Translations under genes and position numbers: made by a program
Notes under the pieces: model-generated
What the model saw: the letters and a program-made list of their open reading frames with translations, nothing else
Databases searched by the model: none
What the model was told of the DNA's origin: nothing
NCBI GenBank assembly: GCA_019321725.1
Contig: CM033105.1
Location: 15,903,861-15,967,860, forward strand
Length of the DNA stretch: 64,000 nt
Direction: 5' to 3'
Source: Paulownia fortunei
Taxonomy: Eukaryota > Streptophyta > Magnoliopsida > Lamiales > Paulowniaceae
Part shown: one piece after another, positions 1-11,648 of the stretch
How positions within the stretch are numbered: position 1 is the stretch's first letter
How the letters are laid out: each line of letters opens with the position of its first letter

Positions 1-2313
1 AACGGACATAGGAATTACCTATGGGAATGAATGGTGATTAAGATAGGTTGTAACCAAATAAAATAGGTGAGACACACAAGATTAGGGCTGCAAGATAAGG
101 GAGAAAATCAGATTTGCCATTTACTTGCCACCTCATGCTTTCTTATTAAGCTTAAGCTAACATCTCAAGCTAACACCTCAACCCCTTCACCCTTAAGCAA
201 CGACCAGACCCTCATTTCAGCCATTTTCATCTTCCAAACACACACCTTAAGGTCTCCAAGTGATCCAAATTGATTCCAAGTTATTATGAATGGTTTTATT
301 GTTTATTAAGCTTTAAATATCTCTTATAAAAGTGTTAGGAAGTTTTTAGTTAGACTTTGATGCACAAAGAAAGGGTTTTTGATGACAAACACTTAATAGG
401 AAATACTTGTGGCAGAAACTGTCATCTTACTATTTTCTTGTGTTTTAGGCTTCAAAAGTGTATGGTATGTTGAATAAAACCTATAATTATTACCATTTAC
501 ATGACCATATATGATTTAAGAGTATTGGAATCAAGTTTTATCAGTTGGAAATCGAAATAGAGAATGATATTGGAGAAACACTCAAAATGCCAAAATAACA
601 AGATCTGTTTTGGTGTGCTGTGAAGGAAACTGAATTAAGGGAGCTAAATCCATTGTTTTTGGTAATATTATGACCTGTTTGTATCCTTATATATGTTATC
701 TAAGTATGGTGAAAATGTTGGAGTGATTGAATATACTTAATGGTGCCAAAATCATTAATCTCATGAAGTGTACAAAACTGTCATGGTAGGAAACAATCTA
801 TTTCAGTATGTCGTGAAGAGAGCTGAACTTGGAAAGCTATATCCATAATTTTTAGCAATTCTATGATATTTTTACATTCATATACATGTTATCTAAGTGT
901 GGTAAAAATTTGGGAGTGATTGGATATGCTTAGGGATGTTAAAATTATCATGCAACTAAACTTGACAGCAAGAAAATATGAAAATGTGAATCTGCCACAT
1001 TTGATCACTTAGCATGTTTCAACCTAGACATGTTGCTATTGAGTTTTAACAATTAGGCACATGCTATTAGAGTTATAATACTTCAATTACATGATGTTTG
1101 CATGTATTTATGATGAGAAATTGAGGTATTTAAGGGGCTATATTGGGTTCTAGTTTGTGAAAGTTTGATTGTTAGCTTATAGCTTGGTGTTTAAGGTCTA
1201 GTATGAGATTTTGTACTTTCAACTTGCCAAATTGGGAATGGTGCTTGATGTTGGGTAATATTACAGGCTATTTTACATCTAAGGTTGGAGAGGAATACTA
1301 AACAAATTTAGACTAAGCTACCAACCAAGTGAAAGGTAAGTAAAGATTCATTTGCAACTACAATGCATAGACATAGTAGATGTGTGGATTATATGTAATA
1401 TCATAAATCATATGTCAATAGTAGAGGGCTCTCAATTGAGTATACATACATGGGCATTGTCATTAGCACGTGCATGCATCATATACGAGCATTGTGATAA
1501 ATCTTGCATTTGCACAACATGATTCAGAGAAAGAAAAATATTTTGCTGACCACTACTAGTGCACCGAAGCATGCATGAATTTGCATGGTTTTATGCATGT
1601 ATTTGCAGGTTCGCGTACATGGATTTGCATGCGTATGAGTATGCATGGATTTGCATGCTTATATGATTATTGGCCATTGGATTATGGTGGTGTACAGAGC
1701 TCTTTTTCAGTGCATGGGATAGTAGCGTTGGTCAGGGGCCCAAGAAAGAAATAATTTTGAGAGAAATATTTTGATGCATAAAATTGTATTATGAGCATAG
1801 CATTTTGAGTTGCATGACTTGATATTGTGGATTATTCTTTGACATGCATAATCTTTACTTGCTGAGCGTTAGCTCATATAGTTTATGCATTGTAGGTGAG
1901 TACGACGATACCTGAAGCATCTTTTATTGTTGGGCGGCGGTTGGAGCTCCTGCAGGTGTCTAAGAGAGTGTGTACATTGATGACGACCTGTTGGGCTATT
2001 TTGTTGGCTTGTTATATTTTAGTCTGTTGTATTATGTTTTTAGACTGGTACTATATTTTGCTTTTAAAACTTTACTGTAAATAAGTATGTAAATATTGGG
2101 TCATTGTGGGTGTTGAGCTTTTATATATAATACCGATCCTATTATATACATGACATGTGTTATAAAGTATTTTAAACAGGGTTGTGTACATATAAGAAGT
2201 GATTTATCTTTTCTTATAGTGTTACAAAAAAAAAAATATTCCGTGCATGCACATAGGTTCTATCATGTCGAATTATAATATATATCTAGTTGTGTAGTAA
2301 TGAGGGTGTTACA
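1..2313 (+). repeat. 5' LTR of element 1 (left end outside window)
   Basis: Base 1 aligns with base 7515 in the 3' LTR, and the match runs to the terminal GTGTTACA at 2306-2313. Compared with the 3' LTR it lacks a 103-base block (7797-7899). Small open frames here, such as one at 67-273, recur at the same place in the 3' LTR and are LTR sequence, not genes. Confidence 0.95.
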
Positions 2314-2316
2314 GAG

Positions 2317-2329
2317 TGGTATCAGAGCC
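2317..2329 (+). other. Primer binding site (tRNA-iMet) of element 1
   Basis: TGGTATCAGAGCC lies three bases after the LTR end. It is the usual plant retrotransposon sequence complementary to the 3' end of initiator methionine tRNA, which primes minus-strand DNA synthesis. It fixes the LTR/internal boundary and the element's orientation. Confidence 0.93.
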
Positions 2330-2484
2330 TAGGTCTTGATTCTGTAGACTGTCCATGTACATGATCTTAGAACTTGCAGAGCGCAGCCACGCCAGTAAGT
2401 TTTACATTATCATATATTGCATTACATATTCCATGAATTATATAGGCCATATGTTGTCAAACTTGTGTAAAACAGCACTATAAA

Positions 2485-3540
2485 ATGGTGAGAACTCGTG
2501 GTGAGAGCAGTGGTGGTGCCAGAGCGCAGAGAAATGAGATACCCACCCTGGTTAATGATCGAGATACCATGATTAACCGATTAACAGAGTTAATTGAACG
2601 ACAGTCCGAGCAAATTCAACAACTGATTCGACAAAGAGATAATGGTGAACAACCATGGGTGGAGGTAATCAACAGCGGCAGACTATATATATATGGTTGG
2701 AGAACGATTTAGGAGGCTGGATCCCCCAATATTTGAGGATGCGATTGATCCTACCGCTGCAGAGGACTGGTTGAGGACCCTGGAAAAAATGTTCCAGTAT
2801 AGCAGGGTGCCAGTAGAGGAGAGGGTAATGTGTGCCACTTTCATGCTTCGCGGTAGTGCAGGCCATTGGTGGGACATGATCAGCAGCATAGAGGACATTA
2901 CTACCATGAGCTGGGACAGATTCAAGGAGTTATTCCAAATAAATATTTCACGGCCCCAGTTCGCATGATGAAGATGAATGAGTTTATACAACTGCGACAA
3001 GGAGCAATGACTATTGGGGAATATATTCGTAAATTTGAACAACTGTCCAGGTTCGCTATGCACATGGTCAGCACTGAAGCACTTAAAGTAGAGAGATTTC
3101 TGGAGGGTTTGAGGCCAGAATTATATCAGGATGTGAATATGGCGGGTACTCAAGGGGTGACATTTTCACAGGTGGCTGAGAGGGCACTCGTAGCAGAACA
3201 GGCTGAATTGAGAATCACTCGTGCACAAGAGGTTCGACAGCAATTCAGACAGTAGGGACAGAGATGGACTGCGGGGCAAAAAAGGCCAGTTCAAATGCAG
3301 AAGCCGATCCAAATACAGAAGCCGGGATTTAAATTTCAAGGAGAATAAGGCCAACAACAAGAAGGTCAAAACAAGAGACCACGGGTCGAACAAGAAAAAA
3401 CACCGATGCCAGAAGTTGTGTGTCAGAAATATGGTAATCGATATACTGGAGGCTGCTATATAGATACCAGGACGTGTTTTCGATGTGGAATACCGGGACA
3501 TATTGCTAAATTTTGCCCAGGTAAACAAAATCAGACCAGT
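2485..3540 (+). pseudogene. gag (capsid/nucleocapsid) of element 1, frameshifted
   Basis: The frame opens at the ATG at 2485 (protein begins MVRTRGESSGG), a start shared with the equivalent position in element 2 (11649). The retrotransposon gag core is readable in pieces: a segment at 2693-2968 with the family's GHWWD motif, and a continuation in another frame to a stop near 3253. A CCHC zinc knuckle (C-x2-C-x4-H-x4-C) is intact at 3475-3516. Gag would form the cytoplasmic particle and the knuckle would bind RNA. At least two frame changes plus the stop break it, so I call it a pseudogene. Assignment to gag is secure; exact indel positions are approximate. Confidence 0.88.
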
Positions 3541-4866
3541 CAAAAGAATGTACCAGCCAAGGTGTTCACCATGACCAAGGCGGATGCAGAAGCAAATCCA
3601 TCGGTGGTAACAGGTACACTTTATATTTCTAGTGTTCCAACACTTGTATTATTTGATTCTGGAGCCACGCATTCATTTGCATCCACTGAGTACGTGAAGA
3701 GGCTGGGTAGAATACCAGATGTAGCAGAAATCAGTTATAGTATAACAGTTTCCTCTGGAGATGCTAGACAAACTGATTGGATTTTGAGAGCTTGTGCTAT
3801 ACTTGTTGAAGGTAGAGAATTACATGCTGATTTGATTGTACTAGATATGAATGATTATGATGTTATTTTGGGCATGGATTGGTTGTCAAAGTATGGGGCT
3901 ACTATCAACTGTAAGGAAAAGACGGTGACATTTCAACTTTCTGGGAAAGAGTCTTTCACATTTGCCAGCATTGTGAAGAATTTCAGATTCTCTATGATTT
4001 CAACAGTGAAGGCACAACGATTACTCGATGATGGTTGCGAAGGGTACTTGGTGAGTGTCATGAATATTAAGGAACAACACCCACCAACTCTGAGTGAAAT
4101 ACCAGTGGTACGGGAATATACTGAAGTATTTCCGATGATCTTCCGGGACTGCCACCAGATCGTGAAATAGAGTTTGTTATTGACATACAACCAGGAACGC
4201 CTCCAGTTTCTAAAACTCCTTACAGAATGGCTCCCTTGGAGTTGAAAGAATTGAAAGTACAATTACAGGACTTGTTGGACAAGGGATTCATCAGACCGAG
4301 CTTTTTACCTTGGGGAGCACCAATTTGTTTGTACGTAAGAAGGATGGCACCATGAGACTGTGCATCGATTATCGAGAGTTGAATAGGGTCACAATTAAGA
4401 ATAAGTATCCGTTACCCAGAATCGATGATTTATTTGACCAGCTTCAAGGGGCCGCAATATTTTCAAAGATTGACTTACGTTCTGGGTACCATCAATTAAA
4501 ATAAAGGAAGAGGATATCCCTAAGATGGCATTTAGTACAAGATATGGGCACTATGAATTTTTGGTGATGCCATTTGGATTGACTAACGCTCCAGCAGTAT
4601 TCATGGATCTGATGAACAGAGTGTTTAAAGAATTTCTGGATAAATTTGTTATTGTGTTCATAGATGACATTCTAGTCTACTCCAGAACTAAAGAAGAGCA
4701 TGCCGCACATTTAACACAAGTACTAGGGGTCCTGAAAGTGAAGCAGTTATACGCCAAATTCAAGAAATGCGAGTTCTGGTTGGATCGTGTGGTATTCTTG
4801 GAACATGTTATATCAGGAGCGGGAATATCAGTAGATCCAAGTAAAGTTGAAGCTATCAACAACTAG
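3541..4866 (+). pseudogene. Aspartic protease and reverse transcriptase of element 1
   Basis: The retropepsin active site is visible as LFDSGATHSF, with Asp-Ser-Gly at 3655-3663. The frame then runs to 4170, where a frame change occurs. RT follows at about 4310-4866, with the segment beginning [15 protein letters not shown], a frame break in an A-run near 4500, and the catalytic FIDD motif (the YxDD box) at 4657-4668. A stop ends the segment at 4864-4866. Protease would cut the polyprotein and RT would copy the RNA. The motifs are intact but the frame is not. Confidence 0.9.
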
Positions 4867-5431
4867 ATGCAGCCTACTAATCCTTCAGAGGTGCGCAGTT
4901 TTTTGGGTTTAGCTGGATATTACCGAAGATTTGTTGAGGGGTTCTCCAAGATTGCAATGCCATTGACACAATTAACCAGAAAAGGGGTGATGTTTAGATG
5001 GACGAATATGTGTGAGCAAAGTTTCCAGGAGCTAAAAAGAGGCTGACTTCAGCACCTATTCTCTCAATTCCATCAGGTATAGGAGGATTCGTAATTTATA
5101 GTGATGCATCAAAGAATGGATTAGGATGTGTACTGATGCAGAATGGCAAAGTAATTGCGCATGCATCCAGGCAACTTAAAGAGTACGAAAAGAATTACCC
5201 CACGCATGACTTGGAACTTGTTGCTGTAGTAGTTGCACTTAAAATATAGGGGCACTACTTATATGGTGAATGGTGCGAGATCTATATTGATCATAAGAGC
5301 CTCAAATACTTCTTCACACAGAAAGAGTTGAATATGCGGCAGCGGAGATGGCTGGAACTGGTAAAAGATTATGATTGTGTAATCAATTACCACCCAGGTA
5401 AAGCCAATGTTGTAGCTGATGCATTGAGCTG
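4867..5431 (+). pseudogene. RT connection and RNase H of element 1
   Basis: The SFLGLAGYYRRF motif of the Ty3/gypsy RT thumb/connection appears near 4900. RNase H follows with the [10 protein letters not shown] motif (catalytic Asp) near 5100, and [20 protein letters not shown] carrying the conserved Glu near 5165-5220. In-frame stops lie near 5248 and 5430, and a frame change lies near 5030. RNase H would degrade the RNA strand during replication. It is continuous with the RT segment upstream and integrase downstream. Confidence 0.87.
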
Positions 5432-6530
5432 AAAATCCACACAAAGTACAATAACTATGGCTTTAATTCAGAAACCAGAACTGAATGATTTGCAGAAAAT
5501 GAATATAGAGATTTTACAGACAGAAGTAATAAAGGCAAAGTTGGCAGCTCTGACGCTTCAGCCTACGCTAATTGATAGGATCAAACAGGGACAGCGAGAT
5601 GATGAATATCTCATCAATATGAGAAAATATGTTGCCGCAGGGAAGTCTACTGAATTTAAGATGACTCAGGATAATATTTTACAATTTAGAGGGCGGTTTT
5701 GTGTGACAAATATTGATAACATTCGGGAAGATATTTTAAAAGAGGCACATTCAACCCCTTATTCAGTACATCCAGGGGCTACTAAGATGTATAGAGACTT
5801 GAAACCGCATTATTGGTGGCCGGGTATGAAAAAGGACATCGCCCAGCATGTGGAGTAATGCCTAACATGTCAGCAGATAAAGGCCGAACATCAAAGACCT
5901 GCAGGGACTTTGCAACCTCTACTTATTCCAGAATGGAAATAGGAAAGGATTACCATGGATTTCGTAACTGGTTTGCCAAAGACTACTAAGGGTCATGATG
6001 CTATTTGGGTTATCGTCGACAGATTGACCAAGTCTGCTCATTTCCTTCCTATATGTTCTACCTATTCCATGGATCGCTATGCCCAATTATACGTTCAAGA
6101 GATTGTCAGACTTCATGGAGTGCCATTATCTATAGTTTCTGATAGAGATTCAAGATTTTTGTCTGCTTTTTGGAGGAGTTTACATAAAGCTTTGGGAACA
6201 CAATTATCATTTAGTAAACATATCATCCTCAGACGGATGGGCAATCTGAACGAACAATACAGACGTTGGAGGATATGCTCAGAGCCTGTGTATTAGACTT
6301 CCAAGGTCAGAGTAAATTCCTACCTTTGGTGGAGTTTTCGTATAATAATAGCTATCAGACTAGCATTGGAATGGCTTCCTATGAAGCATTGTATGGTAGA
6401 AAATGTAGGTCTTCGATACATTGGGATGAAGTTGGCGAGAAGAAACTTTTGGGTCCAGATATGATTCGAGAAATGATAGAAGCTGTGTCACAGATTCGAC
6501 AAAGAATGCAAACTGCCCAAAATTGACAGA
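5432..6530 (+). pseudogene. Integrase of element 1
   Basis: The N-terminal zinc-binding HHCC region is seen around 5740-5875, but a TAA at 5856-5858 interrupts it just before the Cys pair. The catalytic core has its first Asp at 6018-6020 (IVDRLTKSAHF) and its second at 6141-6143 (VSDRDSRF). The third residue (Glu) falls after a frame change near 6215-6245, and the core resumes in another frame at 6266 ([13 protein letters not shown]). Integrase would insert the DNA copy into the chromosome. At least two breaks make it non-functional. Confidence 0.9.
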
Positions 6531-6991
6531 AAAGTTATGCAGATCGATGAAGAAGGGCGCTGGAGTTTGCGGTAGAAGATCAGGTATTTTTGAAAGTAGC
6601 ACCAATGAAGGGCATTATGCGGTTTGGAAACAAAGGAAAATTAGTCCCAGATACATTGGCTCGTTCTCGGTGATTGAAAGAATTGGTGATGTTTCTTACA
6701 GACTGAATCTACTAATATCTATGTCCAAATACACAATGTATTTCACGTGTCTATGCTGAGGAAATATATTGCTAATCCTCTCACATTCTGAAGAATGAAC
6801 TAGTGGGATTAAGGCAGATTTGAGCTATGAAGAAAAGCCTGTACAGATTTTGTTACGAGAAGTGAAGCAGCTGAGAAATAAATAGATTCCATTGGTTAAA
6901 GTGTTATGGAGAAACCAATTGGTAGAAGAGGCCACTTGGGAAGGGAGGACGAAATGAGAACTAAGTATCCTGAACTTTTTCGGTAAGTGAA
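6531..6991 (+). pseudogene. Integrase C-terminus and chromodomain-like tail of element 1
   Basis: Several frames carry the remains of the C-terminal integrase region typical of Tekay/Del chromoviruses, including the segment ending EDEMRTKYPELF just before 6980. This tail is known in chromoviruses to guide integration to chromatin. Frame changes and stops occur between 6530 and 6900. Element 2 carries the equivalent region at 20070-20280, which supports the assignment. Confidence 0.75.
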
Positions 6992-7012
6992 ATTTCGGGG
7001 ACGAAATTTTTA

Positions 7013-7026
7013 TAAGGAGGGGAGGA
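7013..7026 (+). other. Polypurine tract of element 1
   Basis: The purine run AAGGAGGGGAGGA (plus T) directly precedes the 3' LTR start TGTGATACC at 7027. It would prime plus-strand DNA synthesis. Element 2 has the same arrangement at 20307-20322. Confidence 0.88.
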
Positions 7027-9928
7027 TGTGATACCCGAGCCTCTTACTACTCACATGGCCAAATATGATTCATGCATTACGTGTTAATTTTATATGCTAT
7101 TTGCATTTCTATTGACATTGCATAATTTATTTCATTTTATACGACATTCTTGAATATTAAACTAAATTCTGAAGTTCTTGCATGGTATTAGTTATTGAAT
7201 TTTCTAATCTAAGTAGTTGATTTTATATTGAAATAAGAAGAAAATGAGGTGGATCAATATTAGATATAGATGGGATATATAGGTTATAATTTTGGAAGTG
7301 TTAAAAGTGTTACTAGTAAGCTTATACGGTTTAATTTGATTTGATCAAGTTATTTCAAAAGTATATATTTGTAAATTAATATACTTGGGATATTAGACAT
7401 GATATAATGTGATTTAAGTGTCCTATTACAAGGCCCATATATGCATATGATTTTAGAAATGCAAACTAGATAATTCTTTAAGAATCGGATGCGAATCGGT
7501 TTGGAGATCGAATGAACGGACATAGGAATTACCTATGGGAATGAATGGTGATTAAGATAGGTTGCAACCAAATAAAATAGGTGAGACACACAAGATTAGG
7601 GCTGCAAGATAAGGGAGAAAATCAGATTTGCCATTTACTTGCCACCTCATGCTTTCTTATTAAGCTTAAGCTAACATCTCAAGCTAACACCTCAACCCCT
7701 TCACCCTTAAGCAATGACCAGACCCTCATTTCAGCCATTTTTATCTTCCAAACACACACCTTAAGGTCTCCAAGTGATCCAAATTGATTCCAAGTTGAAA
7801 TAAAAGCAAGAAAAGCAAAGGAGAAGTGATTACCATCAAGTTAACCTCAAAATCTGCATAGGTAACACTTATCTACGGTTTTGCCTTTGGTTTTAGATTA
7901 TTATGAATGGTTTTATTGTTTATTAAGCTTTCAATATCTCTTATAAAAGTGTTAGGAAGTTTTTAGTTAGACTTTGGTGCACAAAGAAAGGGTTTTTGAT
8001 GACAAACACTTAATAGGAAATACTTGTGGCAGAAACTGTCATCTTACTATTTTCTTGTGTTTTAGGCTTCAAAAGTGTATGGTATGTTGAATAAAACCTA
8101 TAATTATTACCATTTACATGACCATATATGAGTTTAAGAGTATTGGAATGAAGTTTTATCAGTTGGAAATTGAAATAGAGAATGATATTGGAGAAACACT
8201 CAAACTGCCAAAATAGCAAAATCTGTTTTGGTGTGCTGTGAAGGAAACTGAATTAAGGGAGCTAAATCCATTATTTTTGGTAATATTATGACCTGGTTGT
8301 CTCCTTATATATGTTATCTAAGTATGGTGAAAATGTTGGAGTGATTGAATATACTTAATGGTGCCAAAACCATTAATGTCATGAAGTGTGCAAAACTGTC
8401 ACGGTAGGAAATAATCTGTTTCAGTATGTCGTGAAGAGAGCTGAACTTGGAAAGCTATATCCGTGATTTTTAGCAATTCTATGATATGTTTACATTTATA
8501 TACATGTTATCTAAGTGTGGTAAAAATTTGGGAGTGATTGGATATGCTTAGGGATGTTAAAATTATCATGCAACTAAACTTGACAGCAAGAAAATATGAA
8601 AATGTGAATCTGCCACATTTGATCACTTAGCATGTTTCAACCTAGACATGTTGCTATTGAGTGTTAACAATTAGGCACATGCTATTAGAGTTATAATACT
8701 TCAATTACATGATGTTTGCATGTATTTAAGATGAGAAATTGAGGTATTTGAGGGGCTATATTGGGTTCTAGTTTGTGAAAGCTTGATTGTTAGCTTATAG
8801 CTTGGTGTTTAAGGTCTAGTATGAGATTTTGTGCTTTCAACTTGCCAAATTGGGAATGGTGCTTGATGTTGGGTAATATTACAGGCTATTTTTTATCTAA
8901 GGTTGGAGAGGAATACTAAACAAATTTAGACTAAGCCACCAACCAAGTGAAAGGTAAGTAAAGATTCATTTGCAACTACAATGCATAGACATAGTAGATG
9001 TGTGGATTATATGTAATATCATAAATCATATGTGCATAGTAGAGGGCTCTCAATTGAGTATACATACATGGGCATTGTCATTAGCACGTGCATGCATCAT
9101 ATACGAGCATTGTGATAAATCTTGCATTGCACGGCATGATTCAGAGAAAGGAAAATATTTTGCTGACCACTACTAGTGCACCGAAGCATGCATGGATTTG
9201 CATGGTTTTATGCATGGATTTGCAGGTTCGCGTGCATGGATTTGCATGCGTATGAGTATGCATGGATTTGCATGCTTATATGATTATTGGCCATTGGATT
9301 ATGGCGGTGTACAGAGCTCTTTTCCGGTGCATGGGATAGTAGCGTTGGTCAGGGGCCCAAGAAAGAAATGATTTTGAGAGAAATATTTTGATGCATAAAA
9401 TTGCATTGTGAGCATAGCATTTTGAGTTGCATGACTTGATATTGTGGATTATTCTTTGACATGCATAATCTTTACTTGCTGAGCGTTAGCTCATATAGTT
9501 TATGCATTGTAGGTGAGTACGACGATACCTGAAGCATCTTTTATTGGCTGGGCGGCGGTTGGAGCTCCTGCAGGTGTCTAAGAGAGTGTGTACATGGATG
9601 ACGACCTGTTGGGCTATTTTGTTGGCTTGTTATATTTTGAGTCTGTTGTATTATGTTTTTAAACTGGTACTATATTTTGCATTTAAAACTTTACTGTAAA
9701 TAAGTATGTAAATATTGGGTCGTTGTGGGTATTGAGTTTTTTTATATAAATACCGATCATGTTATATACATGACATGTGTTATAAGTATTTAAACAGGGT
9801 TGTACATGTAAGAAGTGATTTATCTTTTCTTATAGTGTTAGAAAAAAAAATATATATTCCGTGCATGCACAGGTTCTATCATGTCGAATTATAAATATAT
9901 CTAGTTGTGTAGTAATGGGGGTGTTACA
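7027..9928 (+). repeat. 3' LTR of element 1 (2902 bp, complete)
   Basis: It starts TGTGATACCCGAG after the polypurine tract and ends GTGTTACA. It carries the full LTR including a 103-base block missing from the 5' LTR, an internal degenerate duplication, and four copies of GCATGGATTTGCA at 9190, 9212, 9234 and 9260. The sequence immediately following, TAAAT at 9929-9933, is the expected right-hand target duplication; the left copy lies outside the window. Confidence 0.95.
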
Positions 9929-11484
9929 TAAATTGAATAGTAGGAAAATATGAAATTGTGAATTTGTCCTATTTGATAATTAGCATATTTTAACCTAAAC
10001 ATTTTGCTATTGAGTCTAACAATTAAGTAATGCTATTAGAGTTATAATACTTCAATTACATGATATTTACATGTAACTAAGATGAGAAATTAAGATATTT
10101 GAGGGACTGTATTGGGTTTTAGTTTTTAAAAGATTGATTGTTACTTAGATAGCTTGGTATTTAAGCTATTAGTATAAGATTTTGTACTTCCAACTTGCCA
10201 AATTGGGAATAGTGCTTGATGTTGGGTAATATTACAGGTTATTTTACATCTAAGGTTGGAGGGGAACACTAAACAAATATAGACTAAAACCACTAACCAG
10301 GTGAAAGGAAAGTAAAGATTAATTTGTAACTATAATATGTGAATATAATACGTCTTGAAGTATGTATATATAATGTATTGATTATATTTAAATTGATTGG
10401 ATGACAAGTATATTATGTACTTTAAGAGTCTTATGATTCTTGAAATATATTGAGAGTAAAATGACTTGCATTTCATATTGAATACACCATTCACAGGCAT
10501 TATTATGTGAATACATGGAATATGGGTATAGTTGAGGTTCTTACATGCACGTTATGATTTGAGAAATGATTTTCTTAATAAATATATTTATTGGCTACTA
10601 CTAGTGTATCGAGGCATGCGAGGCGTGCTTATGTGATATTTTAGGTATCGCAAGTGGGATACTTCTCAGTGGATCACAAGGGAAGACAAAAGATGGACCT
10701 TTGGTGATCACGAGAGGCTGATCCACTTGGTTATGCCTTTGTTATAATTGATTGCGTGGGTGAGAGATTTCTCGGGCGATCACAGAGGAAGACAGGGGGC
10801 GTACCTCTAGGGGTCACGGGAGGATGGTCCACTCGACTGTATTAATCCATTATTGGCTATTTGATTATTAATATTATATAGAGAACATTTTGGTGCATAG
10901 TAAGTAGGTTAATGACCCAATAAAATTAAGTGATTTTGAATAAAAACTCTTTGATTTATGATTACTCAAATTTAACACAATTTTAGCATCATATCTTAGA
11001 GATGAGTTGCATGAGATTTATATAATACACTTAGCATGCATGATTTTTACTTATTGAGCGTTAGCTCATATAATTCATGTATTATAGGTAAGCATGGTAA
11101 GACTTGAGGCCTCTGATTTATTAGGCTGGCAATGGAGCTCCTACAGGGTTTCAAAGATCAATGTATCTGGATGATGACATGTTGGGCTATTTTGTGGGTT
11201 GTGTTTTTGATTTTATAGTTTATTGTATTATATTAGTATCTTCATCCTATATATTACTTTCAAAACTCTATTGTAAATGAGCCTGAGTTTGTGATGCTTT
11301 TGATAAACATTGTTATTATTCAAATAACTATCTATGTATATATAGTATTATAGAATGTAAAAGCACTTTACTTTTATCAATATTTTATCAAAATAACTAG
11401 TTGAAAAAAAATATTGTACACATGTGTACATGCACAAACTATGTTGCACAAGTTATTTCTATATATTTTTGGTTAGTTGTGACA
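9929..11484 (+). repeat. 5' LTR of element 2, part 3' of the element 1 insertion
   Basis: It aligns with 21637-23202 of the 3' LTR (1556 against 1566 bases) and ends in TTGTGACA at 11477-11484, directly before the PBS. The upstream part of this LTR must lie beyond the left edge of the window, on the far side of element 1. It contains an internal tandem duplication at about 10650-10850. Confidence 0.93.
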
Positions 11485-11487
11485 GTG

Positions 11488-11500
11488 TGGTATCAAAACC
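11488..11500 (+). other. Degenerate primer binding site of element 2
   Basis: TGGTATCAAAACC lies three bases after the LTR end. It matches the initiator-Met tRNA primer site of element 1 except for two G-to-A changes, which look like age-related decay (possibly CpG/CpHpG deamination on one strand). Confidence 0.85.
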
Positions 11501-11648
11501 TAGGTCTTAATTCTGTAAATTATCTATATACATGACCTTACAACTTGTGGAGCACAGCCATGCCAGTAAGTTTTATTTTATGTTATAATGTATTATATAT
11601 TTCATGAATTATATTGGCCATTTGTTATAAAAAAATGGTATTGCAGTC

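Larger units (their letters stand above)
1..9928 (+). mobile_element. Ty3/gypsy (Tekay/Del-type) LTR retrotransposon, young element 1
   Basis: The element runs 5' LTR, primer binding site, gag, protease, RT, RNase H, integrase, chromodomain-like tail, polypurine tract, 3' LTR. The order protease-RT-RNase H-integrase is the Ty3/gypsy order, and the C-terminal tail with its long LTRs fits the Tekay/Del chromoviruses. The first roughly 490 bases of the 5' LTR lie outside the window. The two LTRs differ at only about 3 of the first 282 aligned bases, so insertion was recent, yet the coding region has several frameshifts and stops and cannot make a full polyprotein. It is inserted inside the 5' LTR of element 2, whose sequence resumes at 9929. 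Confidence 0.95.

Noticed and set aside
67..273. 68-codon open frame, repeated identically in length at 7581-7787
   Set aside because: Both copies lie at the same place in the two LTRs of element 1; they are LTR sequence with no domain or conservation beyond the repeat.
7797..7899. LTR length difference as a spliced intron
   Set aside because: A GT-AG excision would leave one base different from the observed 5' LTR, while a simple deletion with TT microhomology fits exactly.
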